A stretch of DNA of 64,000 nucleotides, from NCBI RefSeq assembly GCF_004125265.1, contig NZ_RDTE01000003.1, positions 7,998,001 to 8,062,000 of the forward strand, given 5' to 3'. Shown piece after piece: positions 35,601 through 43,510 of this stretch (its first letter is position 1; each line of letters opens with the position of its first letter). The notes beneath the pieces are model-generated. The model saw only the letters and a program-made list of their open reading frames with translations. It did not search any database and was not told where the DNA came from. The DNA comes from Streptomyces lydicus (GTDB lineage: Bacteria > Actinomycetota > Actinomycetes > Streptomycetales > Streptomycetaceae). A program made the translations under genes and the position numbers.

Positions 35601-36729
35601 AGAAGTACAGCGCGTCGTCGACCTCGCCCTGGCGCATGCCACCCACACACCGCACCAGAGCCTCGGCGTCATCACCATGGGCCAGCGCCACGCGGACCGG
35701 ATCGACCTCGCTCTGAGGCAAGCCCTCCAGGAACATCCGGACCTGCAGGACTACTTCAGCCCCGAAGCAGGCCCACGCCGACGGTTCTTCGCCAAAAGCC
35801 TCGAACAAGTGCAAGGCGATGAACGTGACGCCATCATCCTCAGCATCGGCTACGGAAAGGCCGCCAATGGACGCCTGGCCATGAACTTCGGCCCGCTCAA
35901 CAACGACGGGGGAGAACGGCGCCTTAACGTGGCCATCACCCGGGCCCGTCAGTCGATGACCGTCGTCACCTCCTTCACCCACCACGATTTCGACCTCTCC
36001 AAACTCCTGGCCACCCGGCACCGTGGCCCCGAAATGCTGCGTGCCTTTTTGGAGTACGCCTCCCACGGAGGGGACCTCCAGCGCACGGGAAGCGCACGCA
36101 CCGACTGGAACCTGAATGGATTCGAACAGCAGATCCTCGCCGCTCTCGAAGCAGCTGACGTCCCGGTCACACCGCAATGGGGCGTTTCCGGTTACCGCAT
36201 CGATTTCGCGCTCGGCCACCCCGAACGGCCTGGACGGATGATCCTCGCCGTCGAAACGGACGGCGACCGCTACCACCGAGCCCCCAGCGCCCGCGACCGC
36301 GACCGACTGCGCCAAGAGCACCTTCAACGACTGGGGTGGCGCTTCCACCGCATCTGGGCGTCCAGTTGGTTCGCCAACCCAAGCGCCGAACTCGAACGGC
36401 TCCTCGATGCCTGGAGAGACGCCACGGAGCGGGCCGACCGCACACCCGCCTCCGCCCCGATCCACCGCGTGCCAGCTTCGCCTCCGGCGGTCGGCCGTGG
36501 CGCTCGTCCCGCTGTGCCGCAAGGAGGACGCACCGGAGACTACAGCGACACCGACCTGCTCATGCTGGCCAACTGGCTTCTGAGCGACGGAAACCAGCTC
36601 GATCGTGACACCCGCGTAGGTCAGGCCCTCGCCGAGCTCGGCTTCAAACGCCGAGGTCGCGTGATCACTGAACGCCTCACCCGCGCCTTTGAACAGGCCC
36701 AGCACTCGGCAGACAAGGAACAGCAGTGA
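32677..36729 (+). CDS. DUF4011 SF1 helicase with C-terminal Vsr-like nuclease (Hhe-like)
   Basis: The 1350-residue protein has a DUF4011-like N-terminus (WSDALIDFGPYNTLLHFKDT). A superfamily 1 helicase follows: Walker A GPPGTGKSQTIANL (about 306), Walker B VIFDEASQV (about 843), GDPHQLPPTTFF, HYRSRDERLIAFAN and motif VI LNVAITRARQSM. A C-terminal PD-(D/E)XK Vsr/DUF559-type nuclease (about 1165-1240) shows YRIDFALGH, ILAVETDGDRYH and LGWRFHRIWASSWF. The last 60 residues resemble the DUF3320-like tail. This order matches the antiphage protein Hhe. GTG start with AAGGGGAA upstream. It overlaps the next gene, unlike single-gene Hhe systems. Confidence 0.85.
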   Translation: MDEHVGPVRRRAVEVCAQQWSDALIDFGPYNTLLHFKDTKRATLDVTDAAPQALTSLLNGRTTRLASLFPASADHKAAWARARGLRRKMVELAEEQGIEAGRLALGLVGVEPPTTRGSRPLAALRAPLLLQPLTIEPRTATENDFVLEAAGEAEINPVLLYALSRQYGLDGDLEALTDKITNAVDECADLDDRTRCAYEVLQTACTRSNLTVVLEERVVAGVFSFDRLPMVNDLAQSVDLLASHPVVAALANDKEAERALRVDAVPRGPSGADAITPRSEYLVRDADGSQHRAISAALAGAHLVIEGPPGTGKSQTIANLIAAFAALGKRTLFVAEKRAAIEAVTDNLAEVDLDGLVFDLHGNKLSRRQTAQQLYEALERAGQEPPPRPDDLHRSLEGHRQQALQHVQEFHQPLEPWEISPHQLLTHLMASPREQHTRLRLRDSDLHSLHGDQLIQTANDLRALVAKNGLLVRRGSSPWSHLPVRSDSELHSVVASLDQLTGRALTDARCTVEKLVDTAGLRRADDVQGWQSLLTLLHDVTTTLSRFEASVFDSDLNNMIAATADRAWRKEHALKVGWWQRRKLTGRARGLAKDGCRTRSLLHAALMDAADQKTQWQEQAAAGDSSPWAVPGLSSAVASFTEARNQLAAIALCVDWHGWENTSTGEVDRFIQSLDQDRETLLRMPELNQLTDRLESAGLGHLLDELAEMGTTPDSAVGTLNHLWWASVLDEARMQQPYLRSFTGTEHDHTIQQFQRLDRTHRDLNPARIRYQVATRLRKARDTHPDQNTLVRTQAHRKSRHLALRRLVEKAPDVLMAAKPCWAMSPLVVSRVLPATRLFDVVIFDEASQVLPHDAITSIMRARQVIVAGDPHQLPPTTFFQKLLSGAEENTDDEDSGGAAPDAFESLLDMLCSRLPVHTLKWHYRSRDERLIAFANHTIYNDRLVTFPGTTQASPLRLDIVDAQVRPGQSGSSDEEVQRVVDLALAHATHTPHQSLGVITMGQRHADRIDLALRQALQEHPDLQDYFSPEAGPRRRFFAKSLEQVQGDERDAIILSIGYGKAANGRLAMNFGPLNNDGGERRLNVAITRARQSMTVVTSFTHHDFDLSKLLATRHRGPEMLRAFLEYASHGGDLQRTGSARTDWNLNGFEQQILAALEAADVPVTPQWGVSGYRIDFALGHPERPGRMILAVETDGDRYHRAPSARDRDRLRQEHLQRLGWRFHRIWASSWFANPSAELERLLDAWRDATERADRTPASAPIHRVPASPPAVGRGARPAVPQGGRTGDYSDTDLLMLANWLLSDGNQLDRDTRVGQALAELGFKRRGRVITERLTRAFEQAQHSADKEQQ

Positions 36730-37571
36730 TGAAAACGCTCGACGCCCTTACCCTTGAGCGCGTCGCTCGCCTCATCGTCGACATCGACGGACCCTTCGAG
36801 CGCCGCGGCTACCAGCTCGAACAACTCCTGCGACGCGCAGCCTGGCCATCACCTCCCGAGTATGACGGCTCCCCGCGCATCGTATGGCTGACGGACATCA
36901 TGGCCGGAACCGATGATCACGCCGCTGTTAGTCGGCTGCTCTGCCGGATCTGTGACCCACTCGAATACGACGACGGCCTGTCTTCCGCCGACCTCATCCG
37001 CCAAGAGCTGAACAGCCTCCTGGCGGCCGAAGGAGTGGCCATCACCTACGTAGCCGGCCGCCCTGTCCTGGGAGAGGTCGGTGTCGACGGCCACAGCACG
37101 GTGTTCTCCGCCCCCGAGGATCTGGAAGAGCGCATTCGCCCCCTCGTCAGCAGTCGGGAGTTCCTGCAACAACTTATGGAGAGGGTCACCGAGACCCAGA
37201 TCTGTGAGCAGCACGGTGCGTACGGTATGGCGCTCATCGGCATCGGCAGCTTCACTGAAGCTCTCCTCCTCGACGTCCTCATACACAGAGATCCGAGCCT
37301 GCAACGGGGCTTCCCTCAAGGGGAGAGGCGTGTTGCCCCTGAACGAGCTAGCTTCGCCCTGCTGCTGGACACCGCGCGCACCCGAGGGTGGATCCAGATG
37401 GACGCCCACGACTTCATGGCGATCGTCCGTGAGTACCGAAACTTCGTGCACCTTCGCAAACAACGCGAACGTGGCGTCATCCCGGACCGCGACACCGTCG
37501 GCATGTGCTGGGGGCCAGTCCTCGCGGTGCTCAACGACCTTGAGACCACCCGAGAGCCCACTGCCGTGTGA
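36729..37571 (+). CDS. Unknown protein coupled to the DUF4011 helicase, HEPN-like motif
   Basis: The 280-residue protein starts at an ATG overlapping the helicase stop (TGATG), so the two are translated together. I recognise no full-length family. The N-terminal half (RLIVDIDGPFERRGYQLEQL, then DDHAAVSRLLCRICDPLEY) is unassigned. The C-terminal half resembles DUF4145/abortive-infection-type helical domains: a stretch around FTEALLLDVLIHRDPS, then FALLLDTARTRGWIQ and VREYRNFVHLRKQRERG. RNFVH lies within an R-x4-6-H arrangement like HEPN RNases (about residue 235). It may be an effector or accessory of the helicase-nuclease. Function is inferred from position only. Confidence 0.65.
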   Translation: MKTLDALTLERVARLIVDIDGPFERRGYQLEQLLRRAAWPSPPEYDGSPRIVWLTDIMAGTDDHAAVSRLLCRICDPLEYDDGLSSADLIRQELNSLLAAEGVAITYVAGRPVLGEVGVDGHSTVFSAPEDLEERIRPLVSSREFLQQLMERVTETQICEQHGAYGMALIGIGSFTEALLLDVLIHRDPSLQRGFPQGERRVAPERASFALLLDTARTRGWIQMDAHDFMAIVREYRNFVHLRKQRERGVIPDRDTVGMCWGPVLAVLNDLETTREPTAV

Positions 37572-37647
37572 TCACGCCCGTCACCCACGTCGTCCGCTCT
37601 TCTTCGCATGCTTCGCCCCGCCGAGGACGACGCAATGTAGCGTCCCA

Positions 37648-37680
37648 GCTGGTCCGTGGCTGGTCCGTGGCTGGTCCGGG
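37648..37680. repeat. Arm-like direct repeats beside ALDH-tail copy 2
   Basis: Three perfect-phase 11-bp units (GCTGGTCCGTG twice, then GCTGGTCCGGG) end 117 bp before the tail copy. The spacing at the genuine ALDH end is 116 bp. Confidence 0.75.
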
Positions 37681-37749
37681 GCGCGCGCAGATTCGCGGCG
37701 AACGAGTTCGGAAGCTTACTGATAGTCACGGATAGTGGCTTCGGGCTGT

Positions 37750-37950
37750 GGGTGCCTGGAAGGGTAAAGCTCTCTCCAGGCGCCCAGCTTGAGGCTCTAG
37801 AAGAACCCCAGCTCCTTCGGGGAGTAGCTCACCAGCAGGTTCTTGGTCCGCTGGTTGTACAGCAGCTGCATCTACGCTGACCTGGGAAATTGGCAGTTTG
37901 CATGGCCCGTTGGCGAGGGCTGGTCCGGAGTGGGTCCGGATCTTGGTCCG
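37750..37950 (-). other. Candidate att site: ALDH 3'-tail copy 2
   Basis: The minus strand encodes LYNQRTKNLLVSYSPKELGF, then F and TAG (from 37797), without an ALDH body. A hairpin at 37750-37785 (GGGTGCCTGGA/TCCAGGCGCCC) lies just past the stop, as at the genuine gene. On the other side GGTCCGGATCTTG and further GGTCCG units occur at 37921-37950, again at the offset seen in copy 1. CTTGAGGCTCTAGAAGAACC is shared with the genuine ALDH end. Confidence 0.65.
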
Positions 37951-38097
37951 CGCGGTCGTCGGGCGGGGAGGGCTGGGGAGAGGTGGGAAGGTCTGGGAGT
38001 GATCGGCACTGGACGGGCCATCAGCCGGGTTTGCCACGCATTGAGTTGGTCCGCCGCTGTACCGTCAGCCCTTCTACGGTCGGTGGTCATCACAGAG

Positions 38098-38880
38098 TCA
38101 TCCGGCCGCGTAGAAGCGCGCGGGTGCTCCGCATGGACTGACCCCGGCCCCGCACTTCCCGCGGTATACGACCGGCGATGCCGCTGTCACCGGGGAAGCC
38201 CTTCCCGGTTGGGGCTGTGGCGAGCGGGGTGCCGAGATGTACGGGAGCGATACGGCCTCGTGGTCTGCCGCGGCGGGGGGCCGGACGCGACACGTCGGGT
38301 CGCCGTCCACCATGGGGTACTGCACCTGCCGTTGCCTTGGCATGACGGCGGACGGTTGGTCCGATGTTGCGTCGAGGTACGCAGTGTGATCGGTAGTAGG
38401 GGTCCAGAATTCAAAGGCGGTCCGCTTCACCTTGACGATCGCCCGTACATAGAGACCAGAGGCGGCGTCTCGGATGAACTCGTCGAAGGGGCGTTCCGCA
38501 GGCCGGGTTGTTGGATGCCAGCCTCCGCATTTGCCGCTCCGCTTCTTCGGGCACGGCCCCGGGAATCGTTCGTTGCACTTGGCGAGTTCGATGCGCCGGA
38601 TGCCACCGCGAAACGGAATAGGAGAATCCCGCTTCATGATCACCTTCAGGGGAACGCGGTCGGTACGCAACCACGGCACCGTCGTATCCCGCGCCATCTC
38701 CTGGCTGTCCGTCTGCCAGGCGTCCAGAACGCCCGCTCGTCGGGCCGCCACGTCTCGGGCCTGAATCTCGCGCGGGTTTCGCGAAGACAGCTGCGACTCG
38801 AAGCCAAGGAGCACCCCGTCCGTGCCGCGGATCAGGACATCGCTGCGCGCCGCGCGGTCCTTGCTTGATCGTTCCTGGGC
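38098..38880 (-). pseudogene. CoiA-like nuclease protein, N-terminally truncated
   Basis: About 260 residues remain of a competence-protein-CoiA-like protein: SDVLIRGTDGVLLGFESQLS carries the D...ExQ nuclease core. Then come NPREIQARDVAARRAGVLDAW, WLRTDRVPLKVIMKRD, FRGGIRRIELAKC, CPKKRSGKCGGWH and FDEFIRDAASGLYV. Streptomyces homologues are longer at the N-terminus; here the frame continues upstream only as low-quality sequence and no start is evident. It lies just inside the second island from the attachment-site copy. Likely inactive. Confidence 0.6.
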
Positions 38881-39161
38881 GGCAGTGTGCCCGCCTTCCT
38901 CGGCGGCCCGGACCGCCCGGTCCCCTGGCCCGCCCGGGGTCAAGACGCCATCAGGCAAGGGCCCAGCTCCCGGAACGCCAGCTACGCGGCCAGGAGCGCG
39001 TCGTCGGCCGCGGCCTTGATGGCGGAGCCGCCTTGGCCACTGCCCTGCAGGACGTCGTCTGCACGAGCCGGTATGGCCAGGCGGCGGGCGTGCAGGACCG
39101 GAGCACCTGGGCGGGCGGCGCCGTACTGTCCGACGCCGCGTCGTTGCCCCCTGGCTGCGGG

Positions 39162-39851
39162 TCAGCGGGCGCGCCGGCGCCGAAGGAGCGCCCACCTGGG
39201 CAGGAGAAGCAGTAGCAGGCTGTAGTACTGCAGCACGGGTACGGCGAGGGCGAGGACAAGAGCCAGGACCAGAGAGAGGGCGTTGAGATAGCTCTCGGTG
39301 TAGGACTCCTGGAGTTTGCCCGGTTCCTGATCGTCCTCGTCGAGCAACCCCGGGGTGGTTTTCAGGATCCTCAGCATCACCACCCGGCACGCCATGCCGG
39401 CCAGGAGGGTCGCGTAGTAGAAGCCCGCGACGAACCGGTTACGGCCGAAGGCGGCGATCATCTCCGTCGGCAGGGGGAGCACGACAACGGAGAGCAGCCA
39501 CCCCATGTTCCACACCGTCAAGGAGCGGGTGACCTTCACGACCGACGAGAAGGCCCGGTGGTGTTCCCGCCAGACGTTCGCGATGACCGCGAAACTGAGC
39601 AGGAAGCTCCATATCTGGTCGAGGTGACCGGTGATCACCTCGCTGGCCTGTCCGTGGGCAGACGCGACCTCCGGGACGAGATCGACCAGCGGTAGGACCA
39701 GCAAAGTGATCGAGATCGCGGTCACTGCATCGGTGAAGAGGATCAACCGCTCTCCCGAGGCACCCCCTTCGGCCCTGTCCGGGACCGCAACCGACTCTGC
39801 CGGAGTGGGCCCTCCCGCGCCGATTTCGTCAACGGCGTCGCAAGCACTCAT
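39162..39851 (-). CDS. TMEM175/DUF1211 family channel-like membrane protein
   Basis: The 229-residue protein opens with a hydrophilic stretch, then RLILFTDAVTAISITLLVLP, the first helix of DUF1211/TMEM175 proteins with the conserved F-(S/T)-D motif. LLSFAVIANVWREHHRAFS and FYYATLLAGMACRVVMLRIL follow, for about six helices in all. Bacterial TMEM175 proteins are potassium channels. The ATG at 39851 has AAAGG upstream. The frame is open for another 100 codons upstream (DMSVLAVTGGIEGDLHEFDA, then a Cys-containing GWCRGRTCPMGSGCYVLE) and might include a fragment of another gene. Confidence 0.8.
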   Translation of the reverse strand: MSACDAVDEIGAGGPTPAESVAVPDRAEGGASGERLILFTDAVTAISITLLVLPLVDLVPEVASAHGQASEVITGHLDQIWSFLLSFAVIANVWREHHRAFSSVVKVTRSLTVWNMGWLLSVVVLPLPTEMIAAFGRNRFVAGFYYATLLAGMACRVVMLRILKTTPGLLDEDDQEPGKLQESYTESYLNALSLVLALVLALAVPVLQYYSLLLLLLPRWALLRRRRAR

Positions 39852-40325
39852 GTGTGTTACACCTTTCTTCTGTCCGACCCATCGGGCCGGGGTCTGCCGG
39901 ATGCGGCCGCTCCCACGACCAGGGCGGACCAAAACCTCTGTTTGTACAAGGACTGTTGGGTAAACGGCTTCGAGTTCGAGCACGTAGCAGCCGCTGCCCA
40001 TGGGGCAGGTCCGGCCGCGGCACCAGCCGGAAGCGGCGAAGCGCGCGTCGAACTCGTGCAGGTCACCTTCGATGCCGCCGGTGACGGCGAGCACGGACAT
40101 GTCCGACAGGGTGGCGGAGTCGGGTTTGCCGATCTCACCGACGACGGTCGGTCTCCACGACCACGGCACGACCGCCCGACTCGGATCGGCGCCTACCGTG
40201 CGGGTGCCTATCCGGATGACGCCGCGGCGGCCGCGGTGCGGTACTGGCGGCGGGCGGGGTCGAACGGAGGGCTACAGGCCGCGCGAGTCATGCTGCGCCC
40301 TCCGCGCCCCGGTTCAGGCCGGGGC

Positions 40326-40823
40326 TCAGCGCTGCCCGGAGGCGCGCACCATCAGCGCTCCCGAGCGGGTGAGCAGCGCGGCGATCGCCATGAGCACCAG
40401 CCCGTTGGTGACGATCGAGGCGATGTCCTGGGGCAGGGCGCCATGCCGGAAGAAGAAGCGCCCCAGCTCGGAGCTGTACCAATAGGTGGCGCCGATGGAA
40501 AACACCGAGCGGGCGACAATCAGGCCGATCCACAGCGCCGCGTAGCTGCGGCCGGCCCGGGCGACGACCCGGCCGTCCGGCTCACGGAAGACCTGGACCT
40601 GGCTGACCGCGATCAGCCCGAACAGCACGCCGGCCGCGAGGCCGCAGATTTCGATGGCTAGGCCGATCCCGCTGTCGAAGAAGGTGTGGACGAACACGGG
40701 GACGATGATCACCGCGACGATCAGCGGGCGGAGCAGGCGTCTGCGGCTCACCGTCTTGGTGCCGAGGTCGGCGTGCAGGGTCGTGAGCAGCACGACGACG
40801 TTGACGAGGAGAGCGCTCTGCAT
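40326..40823 (-). CDS. DUF1453/CcdC-like integral membrane protein
   Basis: The 165-residue protein has four to five hydrophobic segments (ALLVNVVVLLTTLHADLG, LIVAVIIVPVFVHTFFDSGI, GLAIEICGLAAGVLFGLIAV, ALWIGLIVARSVFSIGATYW and ASIVTNGLVLMAIAALLTRS), as in actinobacterial DUF1453 proteins. It is divergent from the histidine kinase gene across a 200-bp region with a 12-bp inverted repeat, so it may be a target of that two-component system. Confidence 0.65.
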   Translation of the reverse strand: MQSALLVNVVVLLTTLHADLGTKTVSRRRLLRPLIVAVIIVPVFVHTFFDSGIGLAIEICGLAAGVLFGLIAVSQVQVFREPDGRVVARAGRSYAALWIGLIVARSVFSIGATYWYSSELGRFFFRHGALPQDIASIVTNGLVLMAIAALLTRSGALMVRASGQR

Positions 40824-40913
40824 AGTGGACACGGATTCCGCCGTAGGTGAAGGGGATTGTTGTCCACACAGCGTCAGACCTGTGCCACGGATCGGGCGTC
40901 GGCCGAGGAGCCT

Positions 40914-40972
40914 AGGAGGGTGGAGCGCGGATACCTCCACCCTCCTCCACCCTGCTCCACCCTGCTCCACCT
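40914..40972. promoter_or_regulatory. Inverted repeat and CTCCACCCTG tandem repeats
   Basis: A perfect 12-bp inverted repeat (AGGAGGGTGGAG and complement, 9-base spacer, 40914-40946) runs into about three tandem copies of CTCCACCCTG. It lies between the divergent DUF1453 and histidine kinase starts and is a candidate binding site for the response regulator. Confidence 0.55.
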
Positions 40973-41026
40973 GCCGGCGGGCCCCGATCCGGATTGTGGG
41001 GAAGAGGTGTATGCCAAGCTGAAATC

Positions 41027-42259
41027 ATGGCTGTGATCACAGAAGGCGAGCCGTCGTCGGCACCCCCCGTGCCACCGCGACCGATCCTGCTGCGTCCCGA
41101 CCTCTGGCAGCGCGTGCTGCCCCGGGTGCTCGGGCTGGCTCTGGTGCTGGTCGGCCTGCCGTTCTCGGACGGGCTCGTCTGGTCTGCCACCACCTGCGTG
41201 CTGGTGGTGCTGATGAGCGGCGCCTGGGCGCTGTGGTGCGTGGCCGGCCTCCGGGCGGGATCTCCGGTGCCCGAGGCGTGGGCAGTGCCGATCCTGGGTG
41301 TCACAATGATCAGCGGGAATCTCCTGATCACCCTCGAACCCAAGGCAATGCTGGCTACGGCAATTATCGGGATGGCGATGGTGTCGTCCGGGGCGGTCCT
41401 GCCCACGCTGGTCAGCTCGGCCGTGCTGGCGGCTGGTGTCCTGGCGCTGGCGATCGGCGGGATCGTGGCCGGTTTCCCCGGGCAGGCATGGGCGGAGGTC
41501 GCCGCCTGGATCGCTGCCCTGCTGGCTTGTCAGCTCGCCGGCGCGACCCGGCGCAGCATCGGGACTCAGCACGCGCAGGCCGAGGAACTGTTGCTGCAGA
41601 CCCGGCGTGCGCAAGAGGAGAAGCAGCGGGCCGCGGCGCTGGCCGAGCGGACCCGGATCGCCCGGGAGATCCACGACGTCCTGGCGCAGTCGCTGGGCGC
41701 CCTGGCGGTCCAGCTGGACGTGACCGACTCGCTGCTCACCGCGGATCTGCCGCGCACCGGAGAGGCGGTCGAGCGGGTCCGCAACGCCCGCCGGATCGCC
41801 GTCGACGGACTGACCGAAACCCGCCGCGCGATCGCGGTCCTGCGTACGGACACCCCGCCCCTGCCGGAGGCCCTCACCGCGCTGGTCCACGACCACCGCA
41901 CCGCCTCCGGCGCGCCCGCGACCTTCACACCGGTCGGCACCCCGCGCACGCTCGAACCAGAGGTCGGGCTAGCGTTTCTGAGAGTCGCCCAGGAGTCCCT
42001 GGCGAACGCCGCCAAGCACGCCGACGGACGGGAGTTGACCGTCACTTTGGAATACGAGGAGGATCAGGTGAGGCTGACCGTGCTGTCCGGGCCCGTCGGC
42101 TCCGGTGGCGGCGAGGCCGGCCCACGGCCCCGAGTGGTGGGGATGGACGGCGGCTACGGTCTGGCGGGCATGCGTGAGCGGTTGCTGCTGATCTGCGGCG
42201 ACCTGACGGCCGGACCCACCCCGGAGGGGTGGCGCGTGCAAGCGGAGGTGCCCGCATGA
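41027..42259 (+). CDS. Sensor histidine kinase, NarL/DesK type
   Basis: The 410-residue protein has about six N-terminal membrane helices (residues 30-175). The HisKA_3 dimerisation segment RTRIAREIHDVLAQSLGALAVQLD holds the phospho-acceptor His at about 217. The HATPase_c domain (about 310-408) shows ESLANAAKHADGRELTV (N box) and GMDGGYGLAGMRERL (G box). It overlaps the response regulator gene by ATGA. The stimulus is unknown; there is no large extracellular sensor, so it probably senses the membrane. Confidence 0.9.
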   Translation: MAVITEGEPSSAPPVPPRPILLRPDLWQRVLPRVLGLALVLVGLPFSDGLVWSATTCVLVVLMSGAWALWCVAGLRAGSPVPEAWAVPILGVTMISGNLLITLEPKAMLATAIIGMAMVSSGAVLPTLVSSAVLAAGVLALAIGGIVAGFPGQAWAEVAAWIAALLACQLAGATRRSIGTQHAQAEELLLQTRRAQEEKQRAAALAERTRIAREIHDVLAQSLGALAVQLDVTDSLLTADLPRTGEAVERVRNARRIAVDGLTETRRAIAVLRTDTPPLPEALTALVHDHRTASGAPATFTPVGTPRTLEPEVGLAFLRVAQESLANAAKHADGRELTVTLEYEEDQVRLTVLSGPVGSGGGEAGPRPRVVGMDGGYGLAGMRERLLLICGDLTAGPTPEGWRVQAEVPA

Positions 42260-42951
42260 GTACCCGGGTGGTGGTCGTCGACGACCAGGCGGTGATCCGC
42301 GAAGGCCTGATGACCCTGCTGGACATGATGCCCGGCATCGACGTCGTCGCCGGGGGCGCGAACGGCGAGGAGGCTGTCGCCAAGGTCGCCGAAACGCACC
42401 CGGACGCAGTGCTGATGGACTTGAGCATGCCGGGGATGGACGGCGTGGAGGCCACCCGCCGGATCGTGGCGACGCACCCGGACGTGGCCGTCGTGGTGCT
42501 GACGACCATGGCGGACGATCAGCTGATTCTCGACGCCCTGCAAGCCGGCGCCCGCGCCTACCTGACCAAGGACGCCGGCAAGACCGAGATCGTCCGCGCG
42601 ATCGAGGCCGCACTCGCCCGGCACACCACCTTGGACCCGATTGTCCAGGAACGGCTGCTGGCCGCCGCCCTGCGCGGCGCCGACCACACGACCAAACAGC
42701 GGCGGGCCGAACCGTCGCAGGATCTGCTGACCCCGCGAGAGTCCGACGTACTGCGGCTGCTCGCCCAAGGGTTGTCGAACCGCGCGATCGGCCGACGCCT
42801 GCTGGTGGGGGAGGCCACCGTCAAGACCCACGTCAACCACCTGTTCGCCAAGCTCCGGATCCGCAACCGCGCGGAGGCTGTCGCCTGGGCCCATGCCCAC
42901 GGCTTCGGACCCGGTGCGGACGGCGTGCGCTCTGGCCAGTCCACCGGGTGA
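42256..42951 (+). CDS. LuxR/NarL-family response regulator
   Basis: The 231-residue protein has a receiver domain (acidic pair D9-D10, phospho-acceptor D55 in VLMDLSMPGMDG, T in VVLTT, K in YLTKDAG). The C-terminal LuxR helix-turn-helix (about 155-205) reads LTPRESDVLRLLAQGLSNRA, then IGRRLLVGEATVKTHVNHLF. It starts at the ATG overlapping the kinase stop codon, so kinase and regulator are a coupled pair. Confidence 0.95.
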   Translation: MSTRVVVVDDQAVIREGLMTLLDMMPGIDVVAGGANGEEAVAKVAETHPDAVLMDLSMPGMDGVEATRRIVATHPDVAVVVLTTMADDQLILDALQAGARAYLTKDAGKTEIVRAIEAALARHTTLDPIVQERLLAAALRGADHTTKQRRAEPSQDLLTPRESDVLRLLAQGLSNRAIGRRLLVGEATVKTHVNHLFAKLRIRNRAEAVAWAHAHGFGPGADGVRSGQSTG

Positions 42952-43373
42952 GCGGCGCACCAACGATATGAGGCTTTCGGCAGGCTCTTCCATGCATCGG
43001 ATGCTCTCGCAGCCCAGCTGAGACCGACAACGCATCATCGGTTGCCCGTCACTCAACCAGGCACGGTTGAGACTCCTCGGCCAAGAGCGACGTCATTTCT
43101 CGTGAACATCTGCGGAGGCTCCGACCCTCCGTCGCCTCCCAAACCGGTGGACAAACGCTGCTACTGAACGCGAACGAAGCCACTCTGGGGTGAGTTGACC
43201 AGGCCAGGCGCAGGGCCGCCAGCACGATGGTCATGGGGGCCTGCGATGAAAGCGGTCGGGCGCGAAGCCTGTGCCCACGACTGCGGAGCGCGCTGCAGAG
43301 CCTGAGCGGTCCCGCTACGTCGTGGCACCACACGTGCCAGAGGGTTGTCGCCTGCCTCACCCCGGGCGGGAGT
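42952..43373. other. Gap at the right end of the island region
   Basis: No gene is recognised between the response regulator and the arm-like repeats. Short frames on the minus strand show no family signature. Confidence 0.5.
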
Positions 43374-43499
43374 CTGGTCCGTGACTGGTCCGGGGGCAGT
43401 CCTCGTGTAGGTCGACCATCGACTTGAGGCAGCCTGTTGCTTACCTGGAGTGACTCCGGTGTCGGGCTGCCTGGAGTGTAACGGCGCCTCCAGGCAGCC
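43374..43499. repeat. Arm-like repeats and terminator beside the genuine ALDH end
   Basis: CTGGTCCGTGA and CTGGTCCGGGG stand in tandem at 43374-43395, 116 bp past the ALDH stop. Between them and the gene, a perfect 12-bp stem (GGCTGCCTGGAG and complement, 11-base loop, 43465-43499) forms the ALDH terminator. Confidence 0.75.
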
Positions 43500-43510
43500 G
43501 ACTTGAGGCT

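Noticed and set aside
25311..37866. Orphan ALDH tails as ordinary decayed ALDH genes
   Set aside because: Only about 22 codons are present in each, at matching offsets from matching 11-bp repeats, which fits att sites better than random decay. This alternative is not fully excluded.
38098..39390. A long minus-strand open frame of about 430 codons
   Set aside because: Only the part below about 38880 reads like a protein (CoiA-like). The upstream part is Arg/Pro-rich, overlaps the DUF1211 gene in another frame and has no start, so the whole frame was not called as one gene.
25148..43499. Integrase, excisionase or relaxase gene inside the islands
   Set aside because: None of the frames shows a tyrosine or serine recombinase motif. 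The att interpretation rests on repeats only.
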